Below are positions 37,944 through 47,800 of a DNA stretch of 64,000 nucleotides, one piece after another. Source of the stretch: G965200765 sp965200765. GTDB lineage: Bacteria > Pseudomonadota > Gammaproteobacteria > Arenicellales > JAJDZL01. The position numbers and the translations under genes were made by a program. Where the stretch lies: positions 1,798,001-1,862,000 of the forward strand of contig OZ241380.1 in the NCBI GenBank assembly GCA_965200765.1, given 5' to 3'. How positions within the stretch are numbered: position 1 is the first letter of the stretch; each line of letters opens with the position of its first letter. The notes under the pieces were generated by a model that did not search any database, was not told the origin of the DNA, and saw only the letters and a list, made by a program, of their open reading frames with translations.

Positions 37944-38876
37944 ATGAAATTCCAAGGCATTATTCCACCTGTAATCACACCTTACGATGACAATCTGAAT
38001 GTCGACTACGACGCATTCGCCGAACTGGTCGAACATCTTGTCGACGCTGAGGTTGACTCCATCATCGTCGGTGGCACCACAGGCGAGTACTTCACCCAGT
38101 CGGTTAGCGAACGCATGGAGTTAATCGAAGTTGCACGCGATGTAATCCGCGGCCGCAAACCACTCATCGTCGGGGTTGGCGCAATTCGCACGGAAGATTG
38201 TGTGCTGTTTGCTACCGAAGCCAGACTCAAGGGAGCCGACGGAATACTGGTGAGTTCCCCGTTTTACGCCTGCCCTACCGAGGAAGAAAACGCACAGCAT
38301 GCATTGAAAATCAACGAAGCCGCGAATTTGCCAATCATTTTGTACAACTATCCTGGGCGTACCGGTGCCATGATGGGCACTGATTTTCTTGACATAATCT
38401 CCAGGTACGAAAATTTTTCTGCAATCAAGGAATCAAGCGGAGACATCAACCAGTTGCATACACTGGCTTGCGATTATCCGAATCTCACCCTGCTGTGCGG
38501 TGCAGATGACCAGGCACTTGAATTTTTCGCATGGGGTGCCGAAGGTTGGGTATGTGGAGCAGGCACCGCCCTGCCTGAAGAACACCGGGCACTGTATGAG
38601 ACTTGTATTGTGCAGAACGACATTCAAACCGGACGCAAGATAATGAGTGCCATGCTTCCTTATCTGGAGTTTCTTGAGCAAGGAGGTAAATTCATTCAAA
38701 GCGTCAAGTTCACATGCAAGATGTCAGGTCTGCCAGCCGGTCGCATGCGTCCGCCGTTGCAGGAATTGTCAGAATCGGAACAGGATGAGCTGAGTAACAT
38801 TGTGCGTCTCCTGAAAGATGAAATTCGCAGTATTCTCGAAAACAAGTCAAACGACCCGATTACAGAAGCTGCCTAA
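37944..38876 (+). CDS. DapA-family class I lyase (dihydrodipicolinate synthase superfamily)
   Basis: 310 residues in a TIM-barrel. Motifs: GGTTGEYFTQS (the GTTGE loop), ILYNYPGRTG (catalytic Tyr), and FSAIKESSGD (Schiff-base Lys). True DapA works in lysine synthesis, but the family also includes pyrroline-hydroxycarboxylate deaminase, keto-sugar-acid aldolases and others. As third gene of a catabolic set after a DMGDH-like enzyme and an aminotransferase, it more likely acts as a lyase or deaminase on a cyclic imine or 2-oxo acid. The specific reaction cannot be read from sequence. Confidence 0.8.
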   Translation: MKFQGIIPPVITPYDDNLNVDYDAFAELVEHLVDAEVDSIIVGGTTGEYFTQSVSERMELIEVARDVIRGRKPLIVGVGAIRTEDCVLFATEARLKGADGILVSSPFYACPTEEENAQHALKINEAANLPIILYNYPGRTGAMMGTDFLDIISRYENFSAIKESSGDINQLHTLACDYPNLTLLCGADDQALEFFAWGAEGWVCGAGTALPEEHRALYETCIVQNDIQTGRKIMSAMLPYLEFLEQGGKFIQSVKFTCKMSGLPAGRMRPPLQELSESEQDELSNIVRLLKDEIRSILENKSNDPITEAA

Positions 38877-38944
38877 ATTATGCACTTGAAACATTGCCGC
38901 TAAATTGCAGCACCTGGAATTTAGAATTTCGCCTGCGGTTCAAG

Positions 38945-38950
38945 TAAAAT
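38945..38950 (+). promoter_or_regulatory. -10 element of ffs
   Basis: A TAAAAT lies about 9 bp before the predicted 5' end of the SRP RNA. A -35 is not obvious. Confidence 0.4.
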
Positions 38951-38958
38951 TGCATTGT

Positions 38959-39070
38959 GGCGGTTACGACCCGCAACTGTGGTAACGATAGGTTGTGAAC
39001 CCGGTCAGGTCCGGAAGGAAGCAGCCGTAGCAGCTGATTCGGGTACTGCTTTTCAGTGGGTCGTTGCCGT
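38959..39070 (+). ncRNA. ffs: Signal recognition particle 4.5S RNA
   Basis: Contains the invariant apical-loop sequence GGTCAGGTCCGGAAGGAAGC (39003-39022) of bacterial SRP RNA. The arms pair into one long hairpin: CGGTTACGACCC near the 5' end with GGGTCGTTGCCG near the 3' end. About 112 nt, as in other gammaproteobacteria. It binds Ffh for co-translational targeting. It lies directly upstream of dnaX. Ends are estimated from the pairing. Confidence 0.93.
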
Positions 39071-39103
39071 CTGTTGCAGAGATTCAAACTGGAAAACAAC
39101 AAA

Positions 39104-40717
39104 ATGAGCTATTTGGTACTTGCCCGCAAGTGGCGCCCCCGCCTACTCAATGAAGTTGTCGGTCAGGACCACGTTGTGCGTACGCTATCCCATGCACTGG
39201 ACAACGAACGCCTGCACCACGCCTATTTGTTTACGGGCACGCGCGGCGTCGGCAAAACCACCTTGGCGCGAATTCTTGCCAAGGCACTCAATTGCGAAAC
39301 CGGAGTAACTTCCAATCCCTGCAACAATTGCACTGCCTGTACCGGCATTGATGAAGGTCAATTCATGGACTTGATCGAAGTGGATGCCGCATCACGAACC
39401 AAAGTCGAAGACACTCGTGCGTTGCTGGAAAACGTACCCTACCAGCCGACCGCGGCACGCTATAAAGTCTATCTGATCGATGAAATCCACATGCTGTCCG
39501 GACACAGTTTTAACGCGTTATTGAAAACGCTGGAGGAACCACCGTCGCATGTCAAGTTTTTGCTCGCGACAACGGACCCGCAAAAGTTGCCGATCACGAT
39601 ATTGTCGCGTTGTATCCAGTTTAATCTGCGAGCATTGGACCAAGATGAAATACAAGGACAGCTGGAGAAGATTCTAAGTGAAGAATCTGTCGATTACGAA
39701 TTGGAAGCATTGACCGAAATTGCCCGACAGGCAAGGGGCAGCCTGAGAGATGGACTTAGTATTCTGGATCAAGCAATATCGTTTACCAGTGAATCAGTCA
39801 AAGAAGAATTGGTTCGCGACATGCTGGGTATGATCTCTCAGGATTACATTTATGAACTGCTTCAATGTATTGCCGAAACAGATGCCGAGAAAGTCATGGC
39901 AGTGGTAGAAAAAATGTGCCAGCGTGCAGTGAATTTCCCTTCGGTACTGGATGAACTGTTGATCCTGATGCATGATTTGGCACTTCTGAAATTCTCGCCA
40001 ACTACCCTTAAGGCGAGTAACAAGCATTCCGCAAGACTTGAATCGCTCGCTGAATTATTGACAGAAGAAGATCTGCAACTCTTCTATCAGATCGGCATGA
40101 TTGGCAAGCGAGACCTGAATCTGGCACCGGATCCCAAGAGCGGATTTGAAATGATCCTGCTTCGAATGCTCGCATTTACGCCACAAACCGAACAACCTGA
40201 TACAGATAACCAGCAACCGCCACAAGCGTCGGTGAAACCATCGAAACCTTCACCAACACCTGAAACTGTTGCAAAACCGGACAAACCAGAGAGTCCGACA
40301 ACTTCACTTCCGCAACAAATCAAATCGTCGGACGACTGGTTGAACTTCGTGGAAAATTCGAAAATGTTGTCCGGTGCTGACTCACTGGCCAGATCGCTAT
40401 CATTCCACTCTGCGGATGAACAAGAACTGCGACTGGCATCAACAGAACAAACCGCAGTCTTGTTGAAACGCGAGAAGAATCTTGAAGAATTGGAAAAATC
40501 AGTACAAAATGTACTGAAATCCACAGTCAAAATCAAAATCGAGAGTGAATCCAACACGAATGAATCTCTTGGCAACAAGGAGATTCGCGAGCATGATGAA
40601 CTGGTTGAAGCAACCATTCGCAAAATTGAGAGTGAGCCAATTCCGGCTTTGCTGATTAATGAATTCGGCGGAACAATCAATCGAGCATCAGTTCAGCCAC
40701 CTAACCTTGAAACCTAA
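39104..40717 (+). CDS. dnaX: DNA polymerase III subunits gamma/tau
   Basis: 537 residues from ATG 39104 (MSYLVLARKWRPRLLNEVVGQ, the canonical start); upstream in-frame codons overlap ffs. Clamp-loader ATPase: Walker A GTRGVGKTT, a zinc-binding Cys cluster (CETGVTSNPCNNCTAC), Walker B VYLIDEIHMLS, and the sensor 1 region LLATTDPQKLP. A Pro-rich linker from about residue 370 leads to a short tau-like C-terminus, making it shorter than E. coli tau. I saw no A-AAA-AAG slippery site, so a frameshifted gamma form is not supported. It heads a dnaX-ybaB-recR replication/repair set. Confidence 0.95.
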   Translation: MSYLVLARKWRPRLLNEVVGQDHVVRTLSHALDNERLHHAYLFTGTRGVGKTTLARILAKALNCETGVTSNPCNNCTACTGIDEGQFMDLIEVDAASRTKVEDTRALLENVPYQPTAARYKVYLIDEIHMLSGHSFNALLKTLEEPPSHVKFLLATTDPQKLPITILSRCIQFNLRALDQDEIQGQLEKILSEESVDYELEALTEIARQARGSLRDGLSILDQAISFTSESVKEELVRDMLGMISQDYIYELLQCIAETDAEKVMAVVEKMCQRAVNFPSVLDELLILMHDLALLKFSPTTLKASNKHSARLESLAELLTEEDLQLFYQIGMIGKRDLNLAPDPKSGFEMILLRMLAFTPQTEQPDTDNQQPPQASVKPSKPSPTPETVAKPDKPESPTTSLPQQIKSSDDWLNFVENSKMLSGADSLARSLSFHSADEQELRLASTEQTAVLLKREKNLEELEKSVQNVLKSTVKIKIESESNTNESLGNKEIREHDELVEATIRKIESEPIPALLINEFGGTINRASVQPPNLET

Positions 40718-40739
40718 TCTTTACACACGGAGAATTACA

Positions 40740-41078
40740 ATGAACGACGACCTGAAAGATACTTTGATGAAAAGTTTGGATCGCGCACAAGAACTGTCGA
40801 ACCATATGAAAAAGGCTCAAAGCGAGCTGGACAACCAGATTGTCAAGGGCGAGTCTGGCGGGGGACTGATTACTGTTTACATGACCGGTCGGCACGATAT
40901 CAAGAAATTGAAAATAGACGACAGTCTGGTCAATCTTGAAGACAAGGAAATTCTGGAAGACCTTGTCGCCGCGGCCGTCAACGACGCAGTTCGAAAGGTG
41001 GAGGATGTCAGTCAAAAGACACTTGAGTCTTTGACTTCGGATTTCAATTTGCCAAATCTGAAAGATATGCTTTCCTAA
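40740..41078 (+). CDS. ybaB: YbaB/EbfC family nucleoid-associated protein
   Basis: 112 residues from ATG 40740 with a CGGAGA ribosome site. YbaB fold: helix (MKKAQSELDNQIVKGESGGG), strands with LITVYMTGRHDIKKLKIDD, then the second helix LEDLVAAAVNDAVRKVED. It binds DNA as a homodimer and nearly always sits between dnaX and recR, as here. Slightly longer at the N-terminus than E. coli YbaB. Confidence 0.93.
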   Translation: MNDDLKDTLMKSLDRAQELSNHMKKAQSELDNQIVKGESGGGLITVYMTGRHDIKKLKIDDSLVNLEDKEILEDLVAAAVNDAVRKVEDVSQKTLESLTSDFNLPNLKDMLS

Positions 41079-41110
41079 CGGCACAACCACCAAGTCAGGC
41101 TAAGTAGCTT

Positions 41111-41707
41111 ATGGCAGTATCCAAGGCCGTCGACGATTTAATGAAGGCATTTCGACGCTTGCCGGGTGTAGGTTCAAAATCTGCGCAACGTATGGTATTT
41201 CAGTTGCTTGCGCGGGATCGGATCGGTGCCAGCATGATCGCAGAAGCTCTGAAATTTGCGGTTGAAAATGTCAAGCATTGCGAACAGTGCAACAACTTTA
41301 GCGAGATTCCTGTTTGCAGCATTTGTGCGTCGCAAAAACGCGACCGGTCGTTGCTTTGCGTGGTTGAAACCCCGGCCGATTTAACATCGTTTGAAGACTC
41401 CGGTGTCTACAACGGACTGTATTTTGTACTCATGGGAAGAATTTCCCCCTTGGATGGAATCGGACCGAATGAAATCGCAGTTGATGGATTGTTGAGCCGA
41501 ATTGATGAACGCGGATTTAGCGAAGTCATACTTGCTACGAACAGCACGGTTGAAGGCGATGCAACGGCCGATTACCTGTCTGATGTACTCAGTATGCGAG
41601 GACTTACAACAACTCGTTTGGCACGTGGACTGCCACTAGGGGGTGAATTGGAATATCTGGACAAGGGTACACTGGCCGAGGCGTTTCAGAGACGCATTCC
41701 GGCCTAA
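41111..41707 (+). CDS. recR: Recombination mediator RecR
   Basis: 198 residues. In order: the helix-hairpin-helix RLPGVGSKSAQRMVFQLL, a four-Cys zinc finger (CEQCNNFSEIPVCSIC), the Toprim domain (LLCVVETPADLTSFEDSGVYNGLYFVL style, with acidic residues), and the Walker-B-like end. It acts with RecO to load RecA on SSB-coated gaps. Full family length. It lies 32 bp downstream of ybaB. Confidence 0.95.
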   Translation: MAVSKAVDDLMKAFRRLPGVGSKSAQRMVFQLLARDRIGASMIAEALKFAVENVKHCEQCNNFSEIPVCSICASQKRDRSLLCVVETPADLTSFEDSGVYNGLYFVLMGRISPLDGIGPNEIAVDGLLSRIDERGFSEVILATNSTVEGDATADYLSDVLSMRGLTTTRLARGLPLGGELEYLDKGTLAEAFQRRIPA

Positions 41708-41772
41708 CGTTCGTTACAGCTGCAGGTCAGGTCTGTTGCCAGAGTATTCGGCAAGAAATTCTTTGAGTGAAT

Positions 41773-42747
41773 ATGTCTGTATCACTGGACAACATTAGTT
41801 CCGTCGTTGAACATGACTTGAACGAGCTGGAAAAAAGCATACTGACAGGATTTGACTCGGACATTGAACTGATCAAAACCATTGGTGAGCATATCATTGG
41901 TCACGGTGGCAAAAAACTTCGACCGATCACAGTCATTCTGTCCGCTCGAGCATTCGGCTACGAAGGCAACAAACACATTCTTATTGCAGCGATTCTTGAA
42001 TTTATTCACGCGGCGACGTTGTTGCATGATGATGTAGTTGATCGCTCCACCATGCGCCGGGGCCAATCTAGTGCAAATTCTGTTTGGGGCAATTCAGCCA
42101 GTGTGCTGGTCGGTGATTTCTTGTATTCCCGTTCATTCGAGATGATGGTGCAAGTTGGCGAACCACTGGTTTTTGACATCCTTTCATATACGACTCGACG
42201 AATTTCAGAAGGCGAAGTAATGCAGTTGATCAACCTTCAATCAGCGCAAACGGATGAGGTAAACTACTTCGATACGATTGAACGGAAGACGGCATCATTA
42301 TTTCAGGCGGCAGCACAACTGGGCGCGGTGCTTGGCAAGCAGGATCCCGACATTCAAAATCGCATGGCAAAATATGGACGTAAACTTGGAATTGCGTTTC
42401 AGCTCATGGATGATGTGCTAGACTATATGGGGGATTCAGAAAAAATTGGCAAACGGGTCGGTGATGATCTTGCGGAAGGAAAAATGACCTTGCCGTTGAT
42501 ATATGCTCTGGAACACGGAAGCGCGGACCAACAAGACAATATTCGCAGTGCAATAGAAAATCCGGATTCCAGTGCAGTCAGCGAAATTCGCGCAATTGTT
42601 GAGTCTGCAGGTGGCTTGGAATATACTGTTACGAAGACACGAAATTACGCGAGTGCCGCGATTGAGCAAATTCAGTTTCTCAATTCAACTGTTTATCGTG
42701 AGGCACTGGTGGAGTTGGCAAGATTCGCAAGCGATCGAACTTATTGA
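41773..42747 (+). CDS. ispB: Octaprenyl-diphosphate synthase (trans-polyprenyl transferase)
   Basis: 324 residues from ATG 41773 (a GTG two codons upstream is possible). It makes the long prenyl side chain of ubiquinone or menaquinone. The first Asp-rich motif is LLHDDVVDRSTMRRG and the second is LMDDVLDYMG. GGKKLRPIT near the N-terminus binds the diphosphate. An octaprenyl product is assumed from gammaproteobacterial IspB, but the chain-length residues were not analysed. It lies between recR and a tRNA gene. Confidence 0.9.
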   Translation: MSVSLDNISSVVEHDLNELEKSILTGFDSDIELIKTIGEHIIGHGGKKLRPITVILSARAFGYEGNKHILIAAILEFIHAATLLHDDVVDRSTMRRGQSSANSVWGNSASVLVGDFLYSRSFEMMVQVGEPLVFDILSYTTRRISEGEVMQLINLQSAQTDEVNYFDTIERKTASLFQAAAQLGAVLGKQDPDIQNRMAKYGRKLGIAFQLMDDVLDYMGDSEKIGKRVGDDLAEGKMTLPLIYALEHGSADQQDNIRSAIENPDSSAVSEIRAIVESAGGLEYTVTKTRNYASAAIEQIQFLNSTVYREALVELARFASDRTY

Positions 42748-42757
42748 GCGTTTGGGT

Positions 42758-42834
42758 CGGGGTGTAGCTCAGCCTGGCAGAGCACTGCCTTCGGGAGGCA
42801 GGGGCCGGTGGTTCAAATCCACTCACCCCGACCA
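42758..42834 (+). tRNA. tRNA-Pro (CGG)
   Basis: A complete cloverleaf of 77 nt. The acceptor stem CGGGGTG pairs with CACCCCG. The anticodon stem-loop is CTGCC-TTCGGGA-GGCAG with anticodon CGG, and the T-loop reads GGTGG-TTCAAAT-CCACT. The 3' CCA is encoded. It decodes CCG. Confidence 0.96.
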
Positions 42835-42920
42835 TTTTGATTTTGAATTGAAACGTACGGTAGTCGAAGCAACTCTCTTCAAGAGATTATCAATTTCAGG
42901 AGATTTTTTCTCATTCTTCG

Positions 42921-43844
42921 TTAATTGTCAAAAAAATTAACCACATTTTGCTGTAAATTGCCCTTCAATTCAATGTAATACGGTTCATGAATCTCAATTC
43001 CTATAATATTTCTATTGTATTTTAGTGCTACAAAAGCTGTTGTTCCGGATCCTATAAATGGATCTAAAACTGTATCGCCTTTGTCAGTAAAGAGTTCGAT
43101 AAATCACCTTGGCAACCACTCTGGAAATACTGCACTATGGTTTCGATTAGAACATTCAGTTGCACCATGTAAAACGTTTGTAGGATACACTTTATCCCTG
43201 CCTATCCAATTCTCTACTTTTTTACCAAATCCACTGCCAACCCTAGATGTATCGCGCTTACGATCGGTAGCACTGAGATGCTTCATTCGGTTGCCATACC
43301 AATCTCCTACTGGTACCATCACTGCCTCTTGATTCATCTTGAAACTTCGTTGTAGGTTGAATTGCAACAAACGTTCCCATGCATCTCGAAACCGATTTGG
43401 CCACTTTCCTAGATAACAATTCTTTTTGTGCCATACAAACTCTTCTGTCCACAACCATCCATGGTTTCTCATTTCCAGTATCAACTCAATGACGTGAGTA
43501 TGCCGCTCACCATTTATTGCAGGCTCCTTGATATTCAAAACAAATGTACCGGTTGGTTTCAGTACCCTCTGCAATTCGTCTGCAATAGGCATAAACCACT
43601 CAACATACTCGTCAGGCTTAATCCCTCCATAAGTTGATGCTCGCCGATTTGCATAAGGAGGCGATGTGAAAATCAGGTCCACAGAATTTGAATCAACTTC
43701 TGCAAGTTTTGTTAGGCAGTCACCAAACAATAGTCGAGTATATGGAGAAGTCCTTTGCGCTTCATCATGTAATTTGGATTTCCGTCTCTTTTCATTTTTC
43801 AAGTCCACAGCAAAACTTCCAGACTCAATAGAAAGATTGCTCAT
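42921..43844 (-). pseudogene. Site-specific DNA methyltransferase split by an in-frame TGA
   Basis: The intact 5' part encodes 246 residues, with FTSPPYANRR (catalytic motif IV), then …WLPR and a TGA at 43106-43104. The same frame continues for 60 codons as FIELFTDKGDTVLDPFIGSG and TTAFVALKYN… (SAM-binding motif I) to TAA at 42923-42921. The stop thus separates the catalytic motif from the SAM pocket in a permuted beta-class enzyme. In relatives the residue after LP-x is usually Trp (LPEWFI), so TGG to TGA is the simple explanation. It is non-functional unless the stop is read through. It belongs to the restriction island with the IIG-like gene. Confidence 0.75.
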
Positions 43845-44222
43845 GTATTATTTCTTCGATTGAACTGCGTTTAATACTGTATTGACATATTTTTACATAA
43901 ATTTGAAAGCTATGAATTGAAATTTATCGTTATATACGACAATTCGTGTCGTATAAGATGATTGAACCACTGAGTGGCATAAAGATTTACTTTAAAAGTT
44001 GAAGTGGTCTATGCACTTGTATCATTTCTATGTATTGAAAACTGACGTGTGTTTGCCATTCAATACATCGTCTATTCCCGTATACTCTGCGAAATACATC
44101 ACTTGTCCCGGTTGTCAGTCGCTGAATCTGAACAGAGTATTCAGTTCAAGCTCAAACTCTTGGAAAGGCAAGTGTTAAACAGATGGTCTCGGGTGGCAAC
44201 TGATGTTAGAGATGAAAAAAGA
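43845..44222. other. AT-rich spacer in restriction island, no gene seen
   Basis: Holds a 23-bp palindrome (listed separately) and an open plus-strand frame that is antisense to the decayed ATPase and has no family resemblance. Confidence 0.3.
43934..43956. promoter_or_regulatory. Perfect 9-bp-arm palindrome upstream of the methyltransferase
   Basis: TATACGACA-ATTCG-TGTCGTATA, about 90 bp upstream of the methyltransferase start. There is no T-run after it on either strand, so a dimeric-regulator operator (e.g. of a restriction controller type) fits better than a terminator. No C-protein gene is seen nearby. Confidence 0.35.
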
Positions 44223-44756
44223 CTAAGGGTGTTGAGGGTCCCTGCATATCGTGTGAAAAGGCAGAACTCCGTGTCCGTTGACAACATAGTCCTTTGTTCG
44301 GAGGTCCAAGAACTTTGGGGTTGTAGTTCGTTGCTTATAGTAGTTGATCGCCAGGCCAAGTCACTTTTCACTTGTTTTGCACTCCATAGCGACCAAAGGC
44401 TTGCAATTTTGCAACATAACGAAGTCGACTTCCCGCCAACCCCCGTCTAGAATAAATTGAAGATCCATTCGGTATCCTTCAGTACCTTCAATGTAGTGAC
44501 AATGCTTCGGCAACTGACAAGCAATCTTATTTTCGAATCTCGGACCTTCGTCAGGCACTTGCGACCAATCTCACAAATTCAACTTCTTCTCCCCTTTCAC
44601 TGCACGAATGCCGAGCAACCCGAAAGGCGATATTCGAAAACAGGCAAACAGATTTTCCAGATTGGTAGTCCACCGCTCAACGGTTTCGTGTACAACTAGC
44701 AAGTCTTCACGCAATCCTTGAACAACATGACGGCGAGCGAATTGCTTAAATTGTCA
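44223..44756 (-). pseudogene. AAA ATPase of the DUF4143 (COG1373) family, decayed
   Basis: One frame from 44753 to TAG 44225-44223 reads QFARRHVVQGLREDL…ETVERWTTNLENLF, FRISPFG, IRAVKGEKKLNL, then TGA, DWSQVPDEGPRFENKIACQL…GWREVDFVML…MECKTSEK, then TGA, LGLAINYYKQRTTTPKFLDL…HGVLPFH. This is the DUF4143 C-terminal half; the ATPase domain is missing, with an apparent junction at the left (EDL…ETVERW). Both internal stops are TGA, and the first sits where relatives have Trp (YLWDWS). No TAA or TAG interrupts 177 codons, so decay is recent. DUF4143 ATPases are common accessory or mobile genes of unclear role. Confidence 0.65.
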
Positions 44757-44807
44757 ACAACGGCTACTCGAGTTTGACTTGTATTGTGTCAGTATGGATA
44801 CTTCTGC

Positions 44808-47800
44808 TCAACTTGAGACAGCATGTTGTGGCATTAGACTAGACACTGCGCGATTTAAATCGCGTGCAATATCATCTGTATAATCCATTTCAGCACTTTT
44901 GGCTAGTGATGCAATTTTTTCATGCAAGATGTCATCATCGTCATATTTGGGTACTGGAACCGACCGCCAAGGATTTTTATCAAAATGCAACTTTGAAGTC
45001 TTACTAGCTCGCCAAGCATTTTGCATACATGGAGCATTTATGACACCACACAAGTACGCTGCTTCATTCTCATTTTCTGCCATGAGCCAGTATAGGGTTT
45101 CACCTGCAATCAATTTGGGCGCACCTCTTGCAGCTCTCAAAATAGCTTTATCTCCTCCTGATTTGTTGTAGAAGACTTTTTTCAATTCAACAGATTGAAC
45201 AGTGCTAAATCTGTCAGATGGAAGTTGCCGTTGAACGATTTCCAACTTTTGGTCGCTTTTCAAATTTATACATAATCTCAATTGTTTACTAAGCGTAGAT
45301 TTGAAATCAAGATTTCTACTCAACGTTTCTCCTGCGCTAACAGTCCGGTGTTCTTGAAAGAACAGATCCGCTCTCTCCCAATACTTGTGTAGTAACGGCA
45401 GTTGTAATTCAAACTCATCATTGTCTAGATCAGCAATGATCAACTCGTTCTTCTTGGTTGCTACAAGTGGTACCAACAGAAACATGTCACTAGAGATCTG
45501 AAAAGGTTTCAATGCCTTTGAAGTTGCGATTTCAATCAACGAACTCCTTTCGATTGTGGCTTCTTCAAAATGCCCCTTCCATGGACCTTTCTTTGACGGG
45601 TAAGTCGTGATCACGCAACTATAATCATCTACTGGAATTGCTTTTTCTTTCGATACCAATAATAAACAATATGGCTTAGACAATGCACCCATCTTGAATT
45701 CGCCAAAGTAAACTGACTGTTCTTGCGCGCGCGGGGGCTTGACTATCACCTCAGGGTCATCGTACTTGCCGTGCCACCACCCAATTTGGTTCCAATTCAG
45801 AATTTTTGCTTTGGGAGTGCGACGTACGAAAACAGCACATGTTCCATTTGGAGCATTTTTGAATGCTGGAGGACTGATTTCATCTAGTCCCCAAACTTTT
45901 TTAAAGCTAATGTTTATTGCTCCCCATTTTCCGCTTCGCCAAGGTGCCCATGTATGGTTAATTAGAGCAGACCCTGGAAGAACTAGTCCCATTCGTCCAT
46001 CTTCAGACAAATATAAATCTGCTACTCTCGCTGAAAATACGGATGCTAGATCACCACGGGCTGATGAGCCAGTTAATTTTGCATTCAATGAATACTTCTT
46101 CCGTAGATTGTCAATTGTCTCTTTTCTATCTCCATCAGGGGTGTCGTTACCTACGAGCCATGGGGGATTGGCAACAATCCTGCCTACTTTATTTTCTGAC
46201 AACCGAATCGGTCCGGCCATATTTCTTAGGTGCCATCCCCATACATGATTTGCTTCTTTACGAATGATATCAGTCAGCGTTTGACGAGTAATCTTGGTAA
46301 TACGCTGATCTTCTTTGGATAATTCTGGATAAAGTGAATCTGTATCATTGTTTGCGTCGTCATTCAATCTCTCAATCAGTTCATTTGCTCGTGGATGAAG
46401 TAACAATGTTCTAGAAATTGGCAAATTCGTACCTGCTGGAGAATGAATATTGATTGCCTGTCCTTTGTCAGTAATTTCTTGGTAATCCTCTCTCTTCGAT
46501 TGCATAGAATCACCAAGATACACTTGGGGTTCAGTGTTCACTGATGTAGGCATTGCCGGGAGTGCCATCTCAAGAGTGGCTTGTGCCATTTCGGCGGCAA
46601 CCGGGTGGACATCAATACCTGTAACCAAACGAACTAGAATTTGCCGTGCATTATGCGCCAGAGCGGGATGGCTTTGTTGTATCCGATTACGAATTCTTCG
46701 TGCAGCATGGAACAAAAAAGTTCCTGACCCACAAGCCGGGTCAAGCACACCAATTCCTTCTTTGCCTTGCAATTGAGGAAGATCTTCTGTTTCAAGCTTC
46801 GAAGCAGCAACAATGCACTTGTCAATCCACGTGTCATCCAAAGTTTCTTGAACAACCTTTTTGGCCAACCAGTCGGGAGTGTAGTACTCTCCGAATTCTT
46901 TACGAACTTCTTTCGGTATCAGTGCATGATATGCTTCTTTTAATCGGTCCCTGGTTTCTCCTCTCCAATCAAAGTTACTCAGGCGCTTTGCAACCCGAAT
47001 TACTAGAGTCTTGCCTTGATCAAATTCACACAACCAAGCTGGAAATCCATCATTGATGGTGCTCAAAACTGCCTCTTCATCATCTTTCCATCCACGCAAA
47101 ATCAGTTTCAAAATTCGAGCCGAAATAACCAATAAGGTATGGCGAGCAAACAAGTCAACACGGTTTAAGGGCTGATTGTCAGATGGAACAATTCCTGCTC
47201 CTTGCAAAGCAAATTGCCACATACCAAGTTTCGTTTCATATTTGGAACGATGAGCAGGTTTGTTTTCAACTTGAGAGATGAGGTCGAGAACATCATTGAG
47301 ATAAGGAAGAAAAATTTCTTCAGCTAAATCATCAGGTGGTGGCGGCAAGTTTTCTCGATCAACTGGAGCAACAAAATTAAGTAGATAATCCCAAAGTGAT
47401 TCTGCTGAATTACAATTTATTCCTCTTGGATCTTGCAGATGTATTGCACCTCTTCGATAACCGTCGAACCCCCACCAATGAATACCATCTGTTAAAAATC
47501 CTCTCCATGGAATAGATTCTTTTTCTTTAAATTTTGAAGTTTCCAATTCCATATTTGTGATTTCGTACAAATATCGTCCGATTTGGTCCCTTTGAGTTTC
47601 ATAGGGCAAGCTTCCCCGATTTTCCGGATTACATTTGCCGCGAGCTTTTGTTTCAATGATGATACGATACCAATAGGACAGCATATCAATTGAACCGGTT
47701 GGTATAGGCCGTTCCAAGTACCATTCTTTTGACCCGACAGATTTTAGGGCGCTGTGCAACGCATCCCTCACCTCGGCTTCATTCTGGGCGGCTTGAATTT

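Noticed and set aside
39104..40717. Programmed frameshift giving a separate gamma subunit from dnaX
   Set aside because: No A-AAA-AAG heptamer with downstream hairpin is seen at the expected position after the clamp-loader domains.
44049..44450. Plus-strand 133-codon frame in the restriction island
   Set aside because: It is antisense to the DUF4143 remnant, whose opposite strand shows clear family motifs.
42921..44756. Genome-wide reassignment of TGA to Trp
   Set aside because: Housekeeping genes here (for example murJ and obg) end in TGA, often overlapping the next start, and encode Trp with TGG. TGA is a normal stop in this genome.
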